Under the pieces are notes generated by a model. The model did not search any database and was not told the DNA's origin. It saw only the letters and a list, made by a program, of their open reading frames with translations. From Agelaius tricolor (lineage: Eukaryota > Chordata > Aves > Passeriformes > Icteridae), in contig JALJCS010000053.1 of NCBI GenBank assembly GCA_023055355.1, positions 186,001-250,000 of the forward strand: a DNA stretch of 64,000 nt, written 5' to 3'. A program made the translations under genes and the position numbers. How positions within the stretch are numbered: position 1 is the first letter of the stretch; every line of letters starts with the position of its first letter. Below, one piece after another: positions 49,120 through 61,179 of this stretch.

Positions 49120-50204
49120 ACATCCTTCAAGAGAGACCAAGACTGAATACTTTAATCAAAGTCTATTTATAGTGAGGAATTAAAGCCCAGCCCCTGAGGA
49201 GAAAAATTGCAATGTAAATAAGCACAGAAACATCATCCAGCCACCAGAATCTGGTTCATAACAGAAAAGATGAAAACCTGTCCTTTATCTTGTTAAGTTT
49301 CATTCCTGATGACTTTATTTTGGCCCTAATGTATCTGTAGAAATTGCTATCATCATCGTTAGTTATTATTTCTTTAATTCTGGGAAAGAATTTGACAGAA
49401 TTTGGATGAATCCCAAGGAAGCAAAATGTTCAAAGGTCTGGCATGGCATCCCTTACAGGGATAAACCAGCTCATTCTTCAGCTGACCAAAAAAAGCAAGC
49501 AGCAGGTGTGGAAAACCATGACTGGTGTGGAAAGGGTACGTAGAAATGGATGCTTCCTCTCCGAACAGATGGTTTGGAGATGTTGTGAGATGATATTTGT
49601 AGCACCATTGCAAAGAAAAGTGGGAGGTGTTTCTTCTGCAACACCCCAAAGTAAACTGATGAACTCTTTGCAAATAGGTGGCGTGGATATTCAGGATGAT
49701 GCTGCTGGGGATTAAAAAATAGGGGAAAAAATACAGCCCAGATAAATCTGGGTTAAAAAAAATCATCAAGGATGAAATAGCACTGTAAGCACAGCTATAT
49801 GTTTAATATAAATATTATTATAATTATAAATATTAATAAAAATAAATCAGTGGTAAAGTTGCCTGCCAAGTGATAACCTGCTTTTTTCATGCTCTCCTAG
49901 GCTCACAGGCAGAATATCAGGCTGGGCATAGACCCTTGGAGTGCTACATTTGCTGTCAATTTGAGTTTGTTTTTAGGTCTGCAATGAAATCAGACAATAG
50001 GCTTGGTAAGTGGACCCACAACTTCCACATGCAGCAAGCAACTGTGTGCTATATCTTAAATGTGAAGGAAAAAAAAAACCAGACAATTTTCAGTCTCCCA
50101 AAAATTCAGCAGTTATGCCTTAGCATCCTTGGTGATTGAAATACCTATATATGAATACCCATATGTGAGTATACATGAATATTCATAAATGAATACACAA
50201 AGTA
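49120..50204. other. Single-copy AT-rich sequence
   Basis: No recognised gene. An AT-only stretch lies at 49800-49848. Confidence 0.4.
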
Positions 50205-50345
50205 GCCCAGAATACTATCTATAGAAATACCTATATATCTATAGGTATTATAATATAGATATACATTCTATATTATATATAGAATATCTATATTCTCTAT
50301 ATATACCTATATATGTATCTATATTCTATATAGAATATCTATATT
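50205..50345. repeat. Cluster of short palindromes in AT-rich DNA
   Basis: ATACCTATA with its complement across a 4-base loop (50227-50248) is followed by ATTCTATAT and its complement across 3 bases (about 50266-50286). The 14-base palindrome ATTCTATATAGAAT lies near 50323-50336. The segment AGAATATCTATATT occurs twice about 50 bp apart, so part of the cluster is a direct duplication. Confidence 0.8.
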
Positions 50346-51142
50346 TAACACATTGACAGATGCAAGTCCTGAGGAAATCAAGTTTTGCTCTCGTGGGCAT
50401 AGTGCCAACATTGCACACCTGAGCTGTGATCCTGTGCCCATTCACTGAACAAACTTCATTCAGCAGCATCAAAGAGCTACTTTTGCATTAAGCACAAGGA
50501 TTCCTTCATTCTTTGAAAAGAAGCTGCTAAGCTAAAGCGTGTCTGCATCTCAGATTGATATTGAGCACATTGATAACTGATATATTTGAGAAAATACACC
50601 TCTGCTGATGTGTTAATAAAATTTCAATCCAGCAAGGCACACATGCATCTGGCGGGTTAAAGAGCATGATTGCTGCCTCTTGATCTTCCAGACTAGTCAT
50701 AATTTCTTCCACCCAGACCTGTTGGCCCTTTTCCATTGCTGGGTGTAGCTCTAAGGCTCTTGTTACTTTACATCAAAACTCCTTAAAACAAACATTATCT
50801 CCCTTTCTGTATCTGTAAAGTATTACCGAGCTCTGTTCCTAACGAGGGGCCTTAGTCACTGTTATCATCTTAGGTAAATAAATAATAATGTTATTAACAA
50901 CGATGGGCCAATAAATTATATGTAATCAAAATAAATGTCTGAGGCCTTGAGATGTGGGTGTTTCCTAAAGTAGTGGAATTCTTGGCTGTGAGGGTATTTC
51001 CAGAGAGACTTCTGATGCATCACTGCCTTGAAATATCTTACTGCTCAAGACTCCTAATTTGGCTTTTGGATGTATGTGCATTTCAGCTGATAGATAAAAT
51101 ATTATGCTTCAGGTTGCTCATTTTATTTTCTGAGTTTCGTTG
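50346..51142. other. Single-copy sequence, no feature seen
   Basis: AT-rich, no gene or transposon recognised. Confidence 0.4.
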
Positions 51143-51321
51143 CTTTTTTGGCTTTTTTTTTTGTTTGTTTGTTTCTTTCTTTTGTTTTGTTTGGGTTTTT
51201 TGGCTTTCTTTTTGCTTTTTTTTCTGTTGTTGTTGTCTTTGTTTTGTTATTTGGGTTTTTTGGTTTGGTTTGGTTTGGGGTTTTGTTTCTTTTTTTTTTT
51301 GTCATGGTTTCTTTTTTTTTT
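51143..51321. repeat. T/G-rich low-complexity tract
   Basis: 180 bp of T runs with GTTT, GGTTT and TTG units and a few C. It has the same style as the tracts at 11.6 and 31 kb. The Phe/Cys/Leu-rich frames of up to 123 codons over it are artefacts. Confidence 0.85.
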
Positions 51322-52807
51322 AACTATACTTTCTCAGTGTTCTTATATTTTCTTTTTCCTTTATTTTCCCTCCTCTCAGGAATTGGGCAACACTGTTTTG
51401 AGAGTTACCACTTATTCTGGAAATCTCTCTTATTAAAAATCATTAAACAAACCATACATATTAGCGTGTATAAATTGGTATTTTAAGTCCACTGCACTAA
51501 AGGTATCTGGGTAAAATAACTTCCCTTTTCAGAAGTTTGGAAGACTCAATTGCTTTTGGAAAAGTCTGGGTTTACTTATGCAAAAGTACAGTCTGGAATA
51601 CTGTGCAGCAATATATATAGCAGGAATCCATTTAAAAAACAAACAAACAAAGAAACAACAAACTGCAAGTCTACGTGTATTTGTAAACAACATGCCTTTC
51701 ATGGAAAACACTGGTGTTTTGTCAAGGAAGTAAGGATACCTGCTATTTTTTCTTTTTTTTGATGAAAATTGGAAATGCTTCCATCCAAAATGGCACAAAA
51801 GCCCAACACTGCTCCACAGCTCTGTGGGAGCCGCAATTCAGAATTCTTATGTGCTTATTTTGCTGTGCTGCACTCTTCATCTAACTTGCATCCGCCCGAT
51901 GCACCACAGGCAATGACTTTTGTGGTGCCCAGGGACCATCAGAAAACTGGGGGGGAAAAAAGGCATTTGGGTACAGTCTGGATGAGGGGTGAAGACAAAC
52001 AAAAAGTAGAGACACAGCGACTTGTGATCCTGTAAGAGCTTCCCCTCTTCTCAGAGTGTGAAATGGGACCCAGTGCTAAATGTCACCGGGGCTTTAATTT
52101 CAGACACCTTTGCTGGCTGGAGCTGGAGCTGCTGAGTGCAACAGAGCAAATGAGAAGTAGAATAATATCAAATGTGGACAGATTGTTGCAGCCCCAGTCA
52201 CACAGAGTCCGTGCAAGTTCATTCTATGCTCCTGTCTCTATGCCTGACTCACTCAAAGCCTTTGTCCTCCCGTCTTTGCTCTCCTGGTTGTAGCTTTTCC
52301 ACAGATATACAGGGGAGTTTCAGGAAGCTCTGGAAGAGTTACTGACTTTGTAAAAGTCATATCCCACAGAGATCTTCTGTGTTTGACAGAGACCAGCCTT
52401 GCCTTGCTTGGCTGCAGTGTGATTTACCCTTCAGCGGCAGATAGCACTTATTCCTAGCTGTACATCCATATTCCAAGTGTATTTCTAAGTTGTTTCAAAC
52501 CCAGACCTGTCAGAGCAGAGATATACCCCCCATCCTGTAGTTTAGGCAAGGAATGTTGCAAATCAGTAAATGATCTAAATATGATTCTCACTGTGATAAG
52601 ACACTACAATAAATACGTTTGTCAACATATGCTTTTCTTTTTCTCTCTTAAAATTAAGTGTATACCATAAAATTTCAATCTAAGATTTTTTTTTTCATAT
52701 TTTCTATGAGTACACCAGAAATACTTTATGGTTTAAAACCATCCCAATCCCTAGCTGGTGCCACATCCTTCACATGACAAAAGATGATCATTTTTCACCA
52801 GAAAGAT
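51322..52807. other. Single-copy sequence, no feature seen
   Basis: No recognised gene or repeat family. Confidence 0.4.
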
Positions 52808-52985
52808 GCTGCAGCATGGGAACAGCTTACCCAGAGGGGCTATAAAATAGCTATTCCAGATATCTTTCCAGACCCAGCTAGACAAAAGAGGGATGTCCTG
52901 AGCTAGCAGTGGTGATTGTCTGATTTCCAGAGCTGGTTGGGACCTGAGATATCCAGAACAAGCTCTCTTTAGTTGTATGAAATGC
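52808..52985 (+). mobile_element. Probable CR1 LINE 3'-end fragment
   Basis: The plus strand shows GGGAACAGCTTACCCAGAGG, then CCAGATATCTTTCCAGACCC, then AGCTAGACAA, then GAGCTGGTTGGGACCTGAGA. In order these resemble the CR1 3' UTR landmarks GAACAGGCTGCCCAGAGAGG, GGAGATATTCAAGACCC, GCTGGACA and TTGGACTAGATGA. The copy is short and strongly diverged and lacks the terminal repeats. Confidence 0.5.
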
Positions 52986-54284
52986 TCATATGAGATTGGG
53001 TGGCTGCAGCTTCTGCAGCACTGCCAGTGGTGCAGACCAAACGCCCTGGTGTTGTTTAGATACTGAGATCACTGCAAAATCCTTTAAGTGACAGGTTGAG
53101 TGGATTAATTTCTCTCTGAGCCCCTCTTGCCAAATTGTGACTATCAGTACTGATATATCAGATCTATGTCAAAAAAACTCTGTCGATCGCTGCAAAAATT
53201 TCCCTGCTCCTCTTCCCTAGCACCCATTTTCTGCAGCAGGCTTTGAGCTGGCACCCCAAATTTTGATGCAAACTCTGGCAGGCAAACCTTCTCCTGAGCA
53301 GCTGTTGCAATATCTCACTTGGACAGTCCTGAATTTAATGCTCTCCTTGGCTTTCTTGCTTTTCCCTGCTATCACTATAACTCCCTCCTCCTAGGTCAGT
53401 CCCTCCTTTTGGTTTGCATTTGAGAGTATGCCTCTTTTCCCAGAGAATGGTGAAACTCAGGAAGGCTGTTTAATTTTCCACAGTCCTTAGGCCCCCAGGC
53501 TGAAAACTGAGTGTCCCTCTCCATCCACAGCACACAGGAGGAAGGATTTGGCAGCTCTTGGCCTTATCATGCAGCAACAACCTGGAAAAACTGCTTTCAA
53601 GGGGGAGACCACCTGCCAGAAGAGCAAAACAGAAGTAGCCCAGGATATTAAAACTGTTTGGGACAGGACTGACATTTTTATTCTTTCCTTGAACAGCTTC
53701 TTGTGCAGTCTGGATACGTGGTTGGACATGGAGATACTTTCACAAGGCAAACAATAACAGATGCTTTTCCCGATGAATGCAATTTAAAAACAGCCTGATT
53801 CCTCCAGTTTGATTTTAAGACTGGATAATTCAAATTATTTGCCTTCTGGCATCAGAAGGTAATTTAAGTGCTTTACGCTGTAGTGCCAGCTTTGGAAATT
53901 AAAATTCCAAACACCTAGCAATAATGAGACAGTTTAACATCAACAGGACTGTGAATTTTTAAGAGAATCAGGAAAAAATTTCCTATTCAGATGCAGCAGA
54001 GGAAGCTGCCATGGGGACCAGAGATAAAACACTAAGGAAAAAGGGCTGTACTTGAGAGAAAATTCCCTCCTTTCTGCAGGAGCTGCTCTCTGAAGGATAT
54101 TGGTGCCTATTTTTAGTCTCAAAGTGCCAGTAGCACTTTCAGATAACAGAAATCATTGAAGACCTACTGTTTATACAAAGAGTAACATTAAAAAGACAAC
54201 AACAAAAAGTGCATTAGCCCAAAAATTGCAGTGAAAACAGTGACCAATCAAGGGGGTGCAAAGCTACAGAGATTGGAGGATCTC
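52986..54284. other. Single-copy sequence, no feature seen
   Basis: No recognised gene or repeat family. Confidence 0.4.
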
Positions 54285-54364
54285 TGATGAGATGAGGTTG
54301 AGATGGAGATGAGATGAGATGAGATGAGATGAGATGAGATGAGATGAGATGATGAGATGAGAGG
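54285..54364. repeat. (GAGAT)n minisatellite
   Basis: About nine perfect GAGAT units near 54306-54350, flanked by variant units. The top strand contains only G, A and T. Confidence 0.92.
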
Positions 54365-56038
54365 CTAGATCTCCTGACAAGCAACACTGACTTGTTTGCA
54401 AGTCCTCTACCTTTTTTTTTCTGTCCTCTATTCAGAAATTGGGTAGAACAAACCAGAATCTCACCCTCCTTGTCAGCCACCCTCAGTGATTGCTATTTTT
54501 GGTCTGACAGCACAGAAGGTGACTCTCTTGCTCCATTTAGGGAGCAATCCAGAGCTGAATCCTCCAGCCAACAAAGCCAAGCTGTCAAAGGCAGCCTGGG
54601 TCCCATCTGGATTGATCTGGACACCACTGGACACATTGTGGTTTCTGTGGAGGGGAAGGGGGAGTAGAAGGCTTGGTTAGGCTTTCTGTAATTACTTTAT
54701 TTTGGTACGCCTCTTCACTTCCTGTCTTGGAATGGGAATGGAAAGAAAGCTTACTGAAAAAAAAAATAAGAAATTTCTCTGAGGTGAGTTGCCACAAGAG
54801 AAAGGCTGCTGGTCCTGCTGTTATTTCAGGCTTAAATGCTGAGGAGGGAAAGATGCAGTTTCTGTTTTCCACCTGCAGTTCAGGTTTCCTACCTACGTCA
54901 GCGCAGATTGTGAATGTGTCCAAGAGAGCACTGGAAAAAACAGCACTTGAGCATCACTAAGTTCACTGCAGTGGTGCTAAAGATCAAGAACTGTCAGTCC
55001 AACATTCCACAGAACTAAGAGTTAGAGATTATTCTACCTCTAATTGACCTGCTGGTCTGTTAAGATGCCTTTTTTCCAAGTAGAAAGCCGAGGGACTTGC
55101 ATTGAGAATCACTGTAATTACATCAGTCTCACAGCAAAATGAGAAGTATCAGCATTTGGGACAGAGATTAATTACGCAGAGATGAAATTAGGGAAGTCAC
55201 ACTGAGGGCCGGTGTCTGTGTCACAGAAAGTGGCACCTACAGTGCCCTGACCTCACACAGGGCAGCAGCAGCAGCATCTGTTTGACTAAAAAACTCAGCT
55301 GGCAATGTGACCTCGCCAGACTTTTAGCATCAGGCCACCACTGCTGTGACAAAGCTGTGTTTAACACTGTCTCTGTGCCTGTCCTCTGTGGTTTTCCTTC
55401 CTCTTTGAAGCCTATTAAAATAATTTTTTCCTCTAACACATATGGGACAGAGCTTACCTGTGTATAGATGACAAACCTTTGGTTCTCCTGAGCAGGACTT
55501 TGCTCTGGCTAGTCTGTTAACAAAACAGTGGTTTGTTTCTTTCTCCACAGAGAGGTCTACAAACCTGGATTTCATCTTCCCCCTGCATCCTGTGGGCCCT
55601 CAGTAACCCCTGCACCATTTATTCTCCACTCCTATTCCTCAGAGCTTTGAAGTAAGGCCTGGGTGCCCTAAAATACAGCCTTTGCTACTGCCTGGAGAGC
55701 ACAGAACCTCCAGCATTGCCTTATCACCCTGAAATCAGTCTGCACAGCAGGCAAGAGGGGGAAATAAAACAAGTTTTAACCCGCTATAGGACAAAATTAA
55801 GAAACTAATACTAGATTTGGAGAACGGATAGGAGACAAAGCCATAACACACTTTTTTATCTGCTTGGACCTGTTCCCAGCCTTCTCTTGGCATTCCTTGG
55901 GGAAGTGCTGGTGAAACACATTCGCAGCTTGTTAGCACTGGGGACCTGGTTCCCCAAGCTGGAGCTGTTCACCTGGGGCAAAACCTCCTCTGCAGACACA
56001 TCTCCACTCAGTAACAAGCAGCTCCCACAGCCCAGACC
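54365..56038. other. Single-copy sequence, no feature seen
   Basis: No recognised gene. A T run lies at 54412-54420 and an A run at 54759-54767. Confidence 0.4.
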
Positions 56039-56148
56039 TCTCGGGTTGCTGTTGTTGGTTGCTGCCCCGAGATGTGCAGGATGTCTCTGCTTCGGCCCAC
56101 GCCACTCAAGAACGACTCTGGACTCTTCACTTTTCAATCTTGAGGTTG

Positions 56149-56154
56149 TTTATT
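56149..56154 (-). promoter_or_regulatory. LTR polyadenylation signal
   Basis: TTTATT on the plus strand is AATAAA on the minus strand, placed about 100 bp downstream of the LTR TATA box and about 110 bp before the LTR end. This is the expected position at the end of R. Confidence 0.7.
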
Positions 56155-56225
56155 AATTCTTACCTATAAAATTTTCTCTCTGCCCAGCCGAGATCTGCTC
56201 AGCAGGGCAGCCACAGGCACTCTGA

Positions 56226-56237
56226 CCCCCCCCCCCC
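56226..56237. repeat. C12 homopolymer inside the LTR
   Basis: Twelve C on the plus strand lie just downstream (minus sense) of the TATA box, near the expected transcription start. Such runs are length-unstable and may also be miscounted in assemblies. Confidence 0.85.
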
Positions 56238-56252
56238 GAGGCGGTGCTGTCC

Positions 56253-56259
56253 TTTTATA
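56253..56259 (-). promoter_or_regulatory. LTR TATA box
   Basis: TTTTATA on the plus strand is TATAAAA on the minus strand. It lies about 400 bp into the LTR and about 100 bp before the AATAAA, as expected for a U3 promoter. Confidence 0.7.
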
Positions 56260-56659
56260 CTACAAACTACGTGTAACATATTTACACTCAATTCCCAATA
56301 CCCATCACCTGTGTTAGACAGTGCACTTCTACTCTAAACCAATCCCAAAGTGCCAGCATCACTGCAGAAAATGGAGAAGAAGAAAAAGAAGAAAGGCTGG
56401 ACATGCCCAAGTTGTTCCATCTTGTCCCCATAACCCCCATACCAAAAATCCTAAAATCTACATTTTCACCCTGTGATCATTTTATTATTACACCATTCAA
56501 ACCTCTGTCACTTTCAGGTCCTCATACAAAGTTGGCAACTTGCCCCAGGGGTCACAATCAAATCTCCAGGTGCTCTGGGCTGTGTGCCAGGGTCTCTGAG
56601 CCCCCCAGCAGGGTCCTCAGCAGCTCTGGACACCCGGAGGGATGCACTGAGTCCTGACA

Positions 56660-58143
56660 CAGACCCTGCCTTACTGGCTCATTTTGGGTAACACCTCAGT
56701 GAGAGGAGCGCCGAAGGAAATTCTCGTGCTGTGTTTGCCCCTGGAATGCAGTTTCATGCTGGGTGGCCAGGGCTGCTGCCGCCCTGGCAGCCAGCAGATG
56801 AGCCAGTCTCAGGCTGCAGACAAGTTTCTGTTTGGCAGAACTGCAGCACAACAGGAGCTGAAATGCATCCCAGTTGGCACGTGGCGTTTTCCACAGCCTG
56901 TGGCTCTGAAACCACTCCAGCAGTGACACTGAACCCACTGGTTCTGTGAGGAGCTGTGGTAAGAGGAACCTGCCCCTTGGTGCTTTTGATTCGCCTCTCT
57001 CTAGTCACTTAACAAAGGAGGTTAATTGTGCTGACTCCCCTTTGCAGGTGGGAGCAGTGAGGAAAACACAATTGCCATGTCCTGGAGCTTCAGTGAGTGA
57101 GACCCTGTCTTGTCTCCTGTCGCCTCAAGACTGATTTGAAAGGTTTCACTGGACCTCTGGAGCTATGTGCAGCTGAAAATGTTTAAAATAAACACTGCTT
57201 TCCTCTCAAAGATCCTGATACTCAAAAAAAAAAAAAAAAAGAAATCAATAAATGATAGAGACAAAGCTGTTGGACAAGAGCAAAATGCAGCCGCTGGCTC
57301 CGGCGCATCTCCCCGTGGTCCAGGTGAGCTTGCAATGAGACATTTGGAGACTTAAGCCATCTCTTAATCCTTCTGCCAGTGTTTCAGCAGCTTTGCTTGT
57401 GACCAGGGAAAGGAAGTGACCACCACTTGCTGCTCCTCAGGGTCCCTGAGAAGTGGGTGAGCTCCAGTGAAAGCCAGCAAGTTATCCTCAGCAAATTATC
57501 ATTATAGGCTTTGTTGTATGACCAAAGAAATAATTTATATCCTCTGTAAGCTTGCAACCACCTCTATAGAAAGAGCAACACAACTCTTGAGAAGGTCTCT
57601 TTACAGAGAGATGCTATGCCACTCTTTGGAGATGGGTCCATATTTTCTAAGTGCTTACAAAAGAAACCCCCAAACTCTACTTCCAGCGGGGTGAGGTGCC
57701 TGAGAATCAGCTTTCATGAGAAATAAGTCACATCTGGAAGAAAATCCAATAAAAGCCCACAAGACACGGATAAGCATAATAAATTTTTTGCCCGATTTTC
57801 TTTTTTTTTTTTTCCTTTTGTTTTGTCAATTAATGGAACACAGTGCTGGCACAAACTCCCTGCCCAAGACCTGCCCTTCCGAGTTAGTCCACGAAATTCC
57901 AGTGAAATCATCTGCTTTGACTGCTAGTCCTGCAAAGCTGTGCTTGTTACCACACCACCCAGGCTGGGGAAGCACAGGTGTAACTCCCTCCCACTCTGGG
58001 GCAGAATGCAGGAAGGAGTCTGGGAATGGCAGGGCGTGCAGCTGGAGAGCATAGCGAATTATTTTACAGCCACCCATCCTTTAAAACTACATGCTATTGC
58101 TTTGGATTTTTAACTCCTGGGATGCTCCAGCTGAGGCTTTCTG
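56660..58143. other. Single-copy sequence with homopolymers
   Basis: A run of about 17 A lies at 57224-57240 and a T run at 57802-57813. No gene or transposon is recognised. Confidence 0.4.
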
Positions 58144-58320
58144 GAAACAAAAACAAAAACCCAAACCAAACAAAAAAACCCCCAAAAAACGAAGAACAAA
58201 ACAACAACAACAGCAACAAAAAAACCAGCAAAAGAAAAACACTCAAAGCAAAACATTAAAGAAACAAAACCAACCAAACAAAAAAACAGAACAAAAAATC
58301 CCCCACACAGAAGAACAAAA
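58144..58320. repeat. A/C-rich low-complexity tract
   Basis: About 175 bp of A runs with CAAAA, CCAAA, ACAACAACAACAGCAAC and AACCAACC units. The top strand is almost free of T. It belongs to the same compositional set as the tract at 46.4 kb. Confidence 0.85.
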
Positions 58321-59689
58321 GTAAGTAAAACATCTGAAGCTGCAAATACATAAGGAGAGATCCACCAGGCAAGTTAGGCAAACAGATTTATTGGCTTTTT
58401 TCCTTACTCTGGACTTGTGGGAGTTCCCAGGTTGGCACTTTTATTATCTCAGTAATCACAGTTAATACTGGGGCAGTGAACAGCAGTGCCTCGTTGTTGG
58501 GATGTGAGATATGGGGACCTATTTATGCTGCAGGCCTGATCCACCATCTACACTTACTATTTAAACAAAAATATAGATCTTTACTATTTCAGAAAGATGG
58601 GTTTGGATGTCAGATGAAATCTTATTCAGCTGGTTTTCCTTGGCTGCACTGAGAGGCAAGACTTTCTGCCCTAAAGGACAGTGGTCCCTCACATTATAGA
58701 TGGAGAACTGAACAGGCTGGGAGCATTTGCCTTGCATCACAAAACCATTTTTTTGAGGGCCATCAAAGTTTTTTTGCCTTTCCAGGCTGTTAGAACGTGG
58801 TCAGGCAGGGGAGTTCTGCTCCACCTCATCGCTGTGATATAAATTCTGCCCCCCAGCTCTTTCAAACAGAACATTCTCCACATTTCAGTAAGAAATATTA
58901 GATTTCTTACCATTGTTTTGGTCTTTTGAGATGCCTTCACTTAGCTTCTTCCTGTTGCTGGATGACCGTAGTGTCATGAAGCAACCAGTGGAGTTTAGTG
59001 ATGCCTGCTATGAAACAACATTTCTGGCCAGATTTCTTTCTCCTACATTCCTGTTTCCCTGCCCTGACAACAGGAACTTTGGTAGTTTGTTGGAAATGTC
59101 TGCAGCCAGACTTGGCACATCACTTTACCCCTTCTTATCTTCTTTCAACATAAAGGTTGAACATAAATGGCGTGGTTTTGTCTCAGGGTTTTTGTGAAGG
59201 TGGTTAGATCTTGCTTTTGTGCATTTTGAAATGAGCCACTTTAAAAATGCATACACCAGATCCTTGAAATATCATCAAATTTGAGATGGAAGGCATCATA
59301 CAAGTGATCAGGCTGTTAAGATCCTTAAAAAACATGAGAAGAAGATAGTAACACCCAATTGCCACTGCAAACTTCACTTTCTCCTTCAGATATCACAGTT
59401 TTAGTCCTTTATGAAAAAGAGAATGCTAGCAGCCTTAGAGAGAAAAAGACATTTTCTTGTAGAGCCCCAGCCTATGTTTCTACAAGATGCAAGTGTGATC
59501 TGAAAGCATGCTTCAGACACAGAATTCTTTTTTTAATCCAAGGATCCTGAGTGCAGTTTTTCTTGCATCGGCACTCCAATCTGCACCACACTCCTCAGAA
59601 AAAAGCAAAAGAGAATGAATCCTCCCAGCACTGCTCACACTGCTTTGGAGAGCACATCTTTCTTCCATTCCACTGCTGAGAGACAGGGT
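58321..59689. other. Single-copy sequence, no feature seen
   Basis: No recognised gene or repeat family. Confidence 0.4.
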
Positions 59690-60160
59690 TTATTGTGACA
59701 GCAACACTGTTTATCTTACCAGGATTATGCTGAAGCAAGTTTAATTGTGTTAGCGTTAAAACATATCAGCGCTGGGAGTGACGCAATGTGTTTAGCATCA
59801 ATATAGAGGTTGCTATGTTTTGTGCTTTCAGCTGGAACTGGGGCAGCAACCGGACACTGGGACATATGGAACACATTTTGGGTTTTATGCTCACGTCTCT
59901 CAAGGGGGATTTAGAGCACTTGCAAAGATTCTTTATGTGCTGCACGGCGGGCAGCGACAGTTTGTGTGTTGCTGATCGACGTTCCCTCCCCCTTCTCCTG
60001 AATATGAGAATTTGGGAATTCTTCAGAGGCTTGACAGCTAGTCCTAGCTCATGAACGTTGTTCCATGTCTGAGCTATAAGAGTGGCATGATGTACGCTGC
60101 CCCTCATCTGTGACTGTGGGTGGGTGTTAGATACGCTGGGGTGAAACCGTGCGAAGAATC
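59690..60160. other. Candidate conserved noncoding element
   Basis: A repeat-free block that keeps an unusual number of CpG for this window (TTAGCGTTAAAA, ATCAGCGCTGGG, GTGACGCAATG, CAACCGGACAC, CTCACGTCTC, GCACGGCGGGCAGCGACAG, GATCGACGTTCC, GAACGTTG). It also has TTTAATTGTGTTAG and CAATATAG cores. It is too short and CpG-poor for a CpG island. The 88- and 113-codon opposing frames show no known domain. Regulatory function is inference. Confidence 0.25.
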
Positions 60161-61179
60161 TGGATTTTACATCTTGGGACTCCTTGGTTAGCTACAGCCT
60201 TCACTGCTGAAGAGCTGCAAGCTCAGGAAGGCAAAACCTCTTTCTCACTCCCTCCTTTTGCCATGCTTAGAAAACACCAAAGCTTTATTGGCCCTTCTCA
60301 CTGATCTGTGCATCCTTTTTGATGAACTAGAAGGTAGGAGGTGTCCAGCTCCTGATGATTTGCACCAAGGTGAGCCCTCACTTCCTGTCCAGGTATTTGG
60401 AAACCCCCCTGCTTTATTAATGCTAGCTTTTTGGTTTTGGGGTTGTTTTTTTTGTGAGCTCCAGTCCAATTTCCCTCATTATTTAAGAGAATTACTCATA
60501 TTTGCAAATTAATAAGTTTACAAACCTGAAGCAAACACTGTGTCTGAGCCACATGTGTGCAGTGGGATATGCCTCCCACACACTCACAAATTTGAAAAGG
60601 TGGGTCCCACTACCTGAGAGTCATGGACCATTTTGAGATAACAGGTCACCAATGTCCTTCAACCTATCTCTTCCCTAGAAGCAAGACAGAAATTAAAATC
60701 TCAAGCAGCCTGGGAGAGAAATGCTGCACTATGGACTTAAATACAAACAGCAAGACAGTATTGTCCATAATGTCATGATAGCTTTACCATCCTCTTGCAA
60801 CAATGATCCTGAACTGTTGAAATTATCTTCCATTCTGCCTCCTTGAATGTTAATTTCACTGAAAGTTGTGTCATTTGAACAAGAACACAAGGCACCAGGG
60901 TGTGAGAGCAGGGAGGGAGTGAGTGCAGCAGCACTGAACCAGTGGGTTCAGTCCCTTCAGAGGGCAGTGGTTCAGGCCCCTCCTTTGTCATCTCTACACA
61001 CACACTGAATGCTTTTCTGGGCTGCATGTCTAATTCTGGTGCTAATTACTTCACTCAGCTTTGGGGAATGTTAATGAAGTACTATGGAGCTATAAGAAGT
61101 CAGACACATATGTTCGCCTTCTGTTTTGTTTTGGGCTTTAAACTCAAAGAAGCTGTGAGCATCCAGTTTTCCTTCAAGT
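60161..61179. other. Single-copy sequence with one short hairpin
   Basis: An 8-bp perfect inverted repeat, ACTGAACC..GGTTCAGT with a 4-base loop, lies at 60933-60952. No gene is recognised. Confidence 0.45.

Larger units (their letters stand above)
56039..56659 (-). mobile_element. Solo LTR of an endogenous retrovirus
   Basis: On the minus strand the element starts TGTCAGGACTC at 56659, has TATAAAA at 56259-56253, and has AATAAA about 100 bp further on. This gives the U3, R and U5 layout of a retroviral LTR, about 620 bp long. The hexamer CAGACC directly follows the 5' end (56660-56665) and recurs at 56033-56038, so it may be the target-site duplication. That would place the other end at 56039, although that end lacks the usual CA; TG-compatible ends at 56050 or 56053 are alternatives. 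No gag, pol or env sequence adjoins it, so it is a recombined solo LTR. A 6-bp duplication would suggest a class II (ERVK-like) origin, which is inference. Confidence 0.75.
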
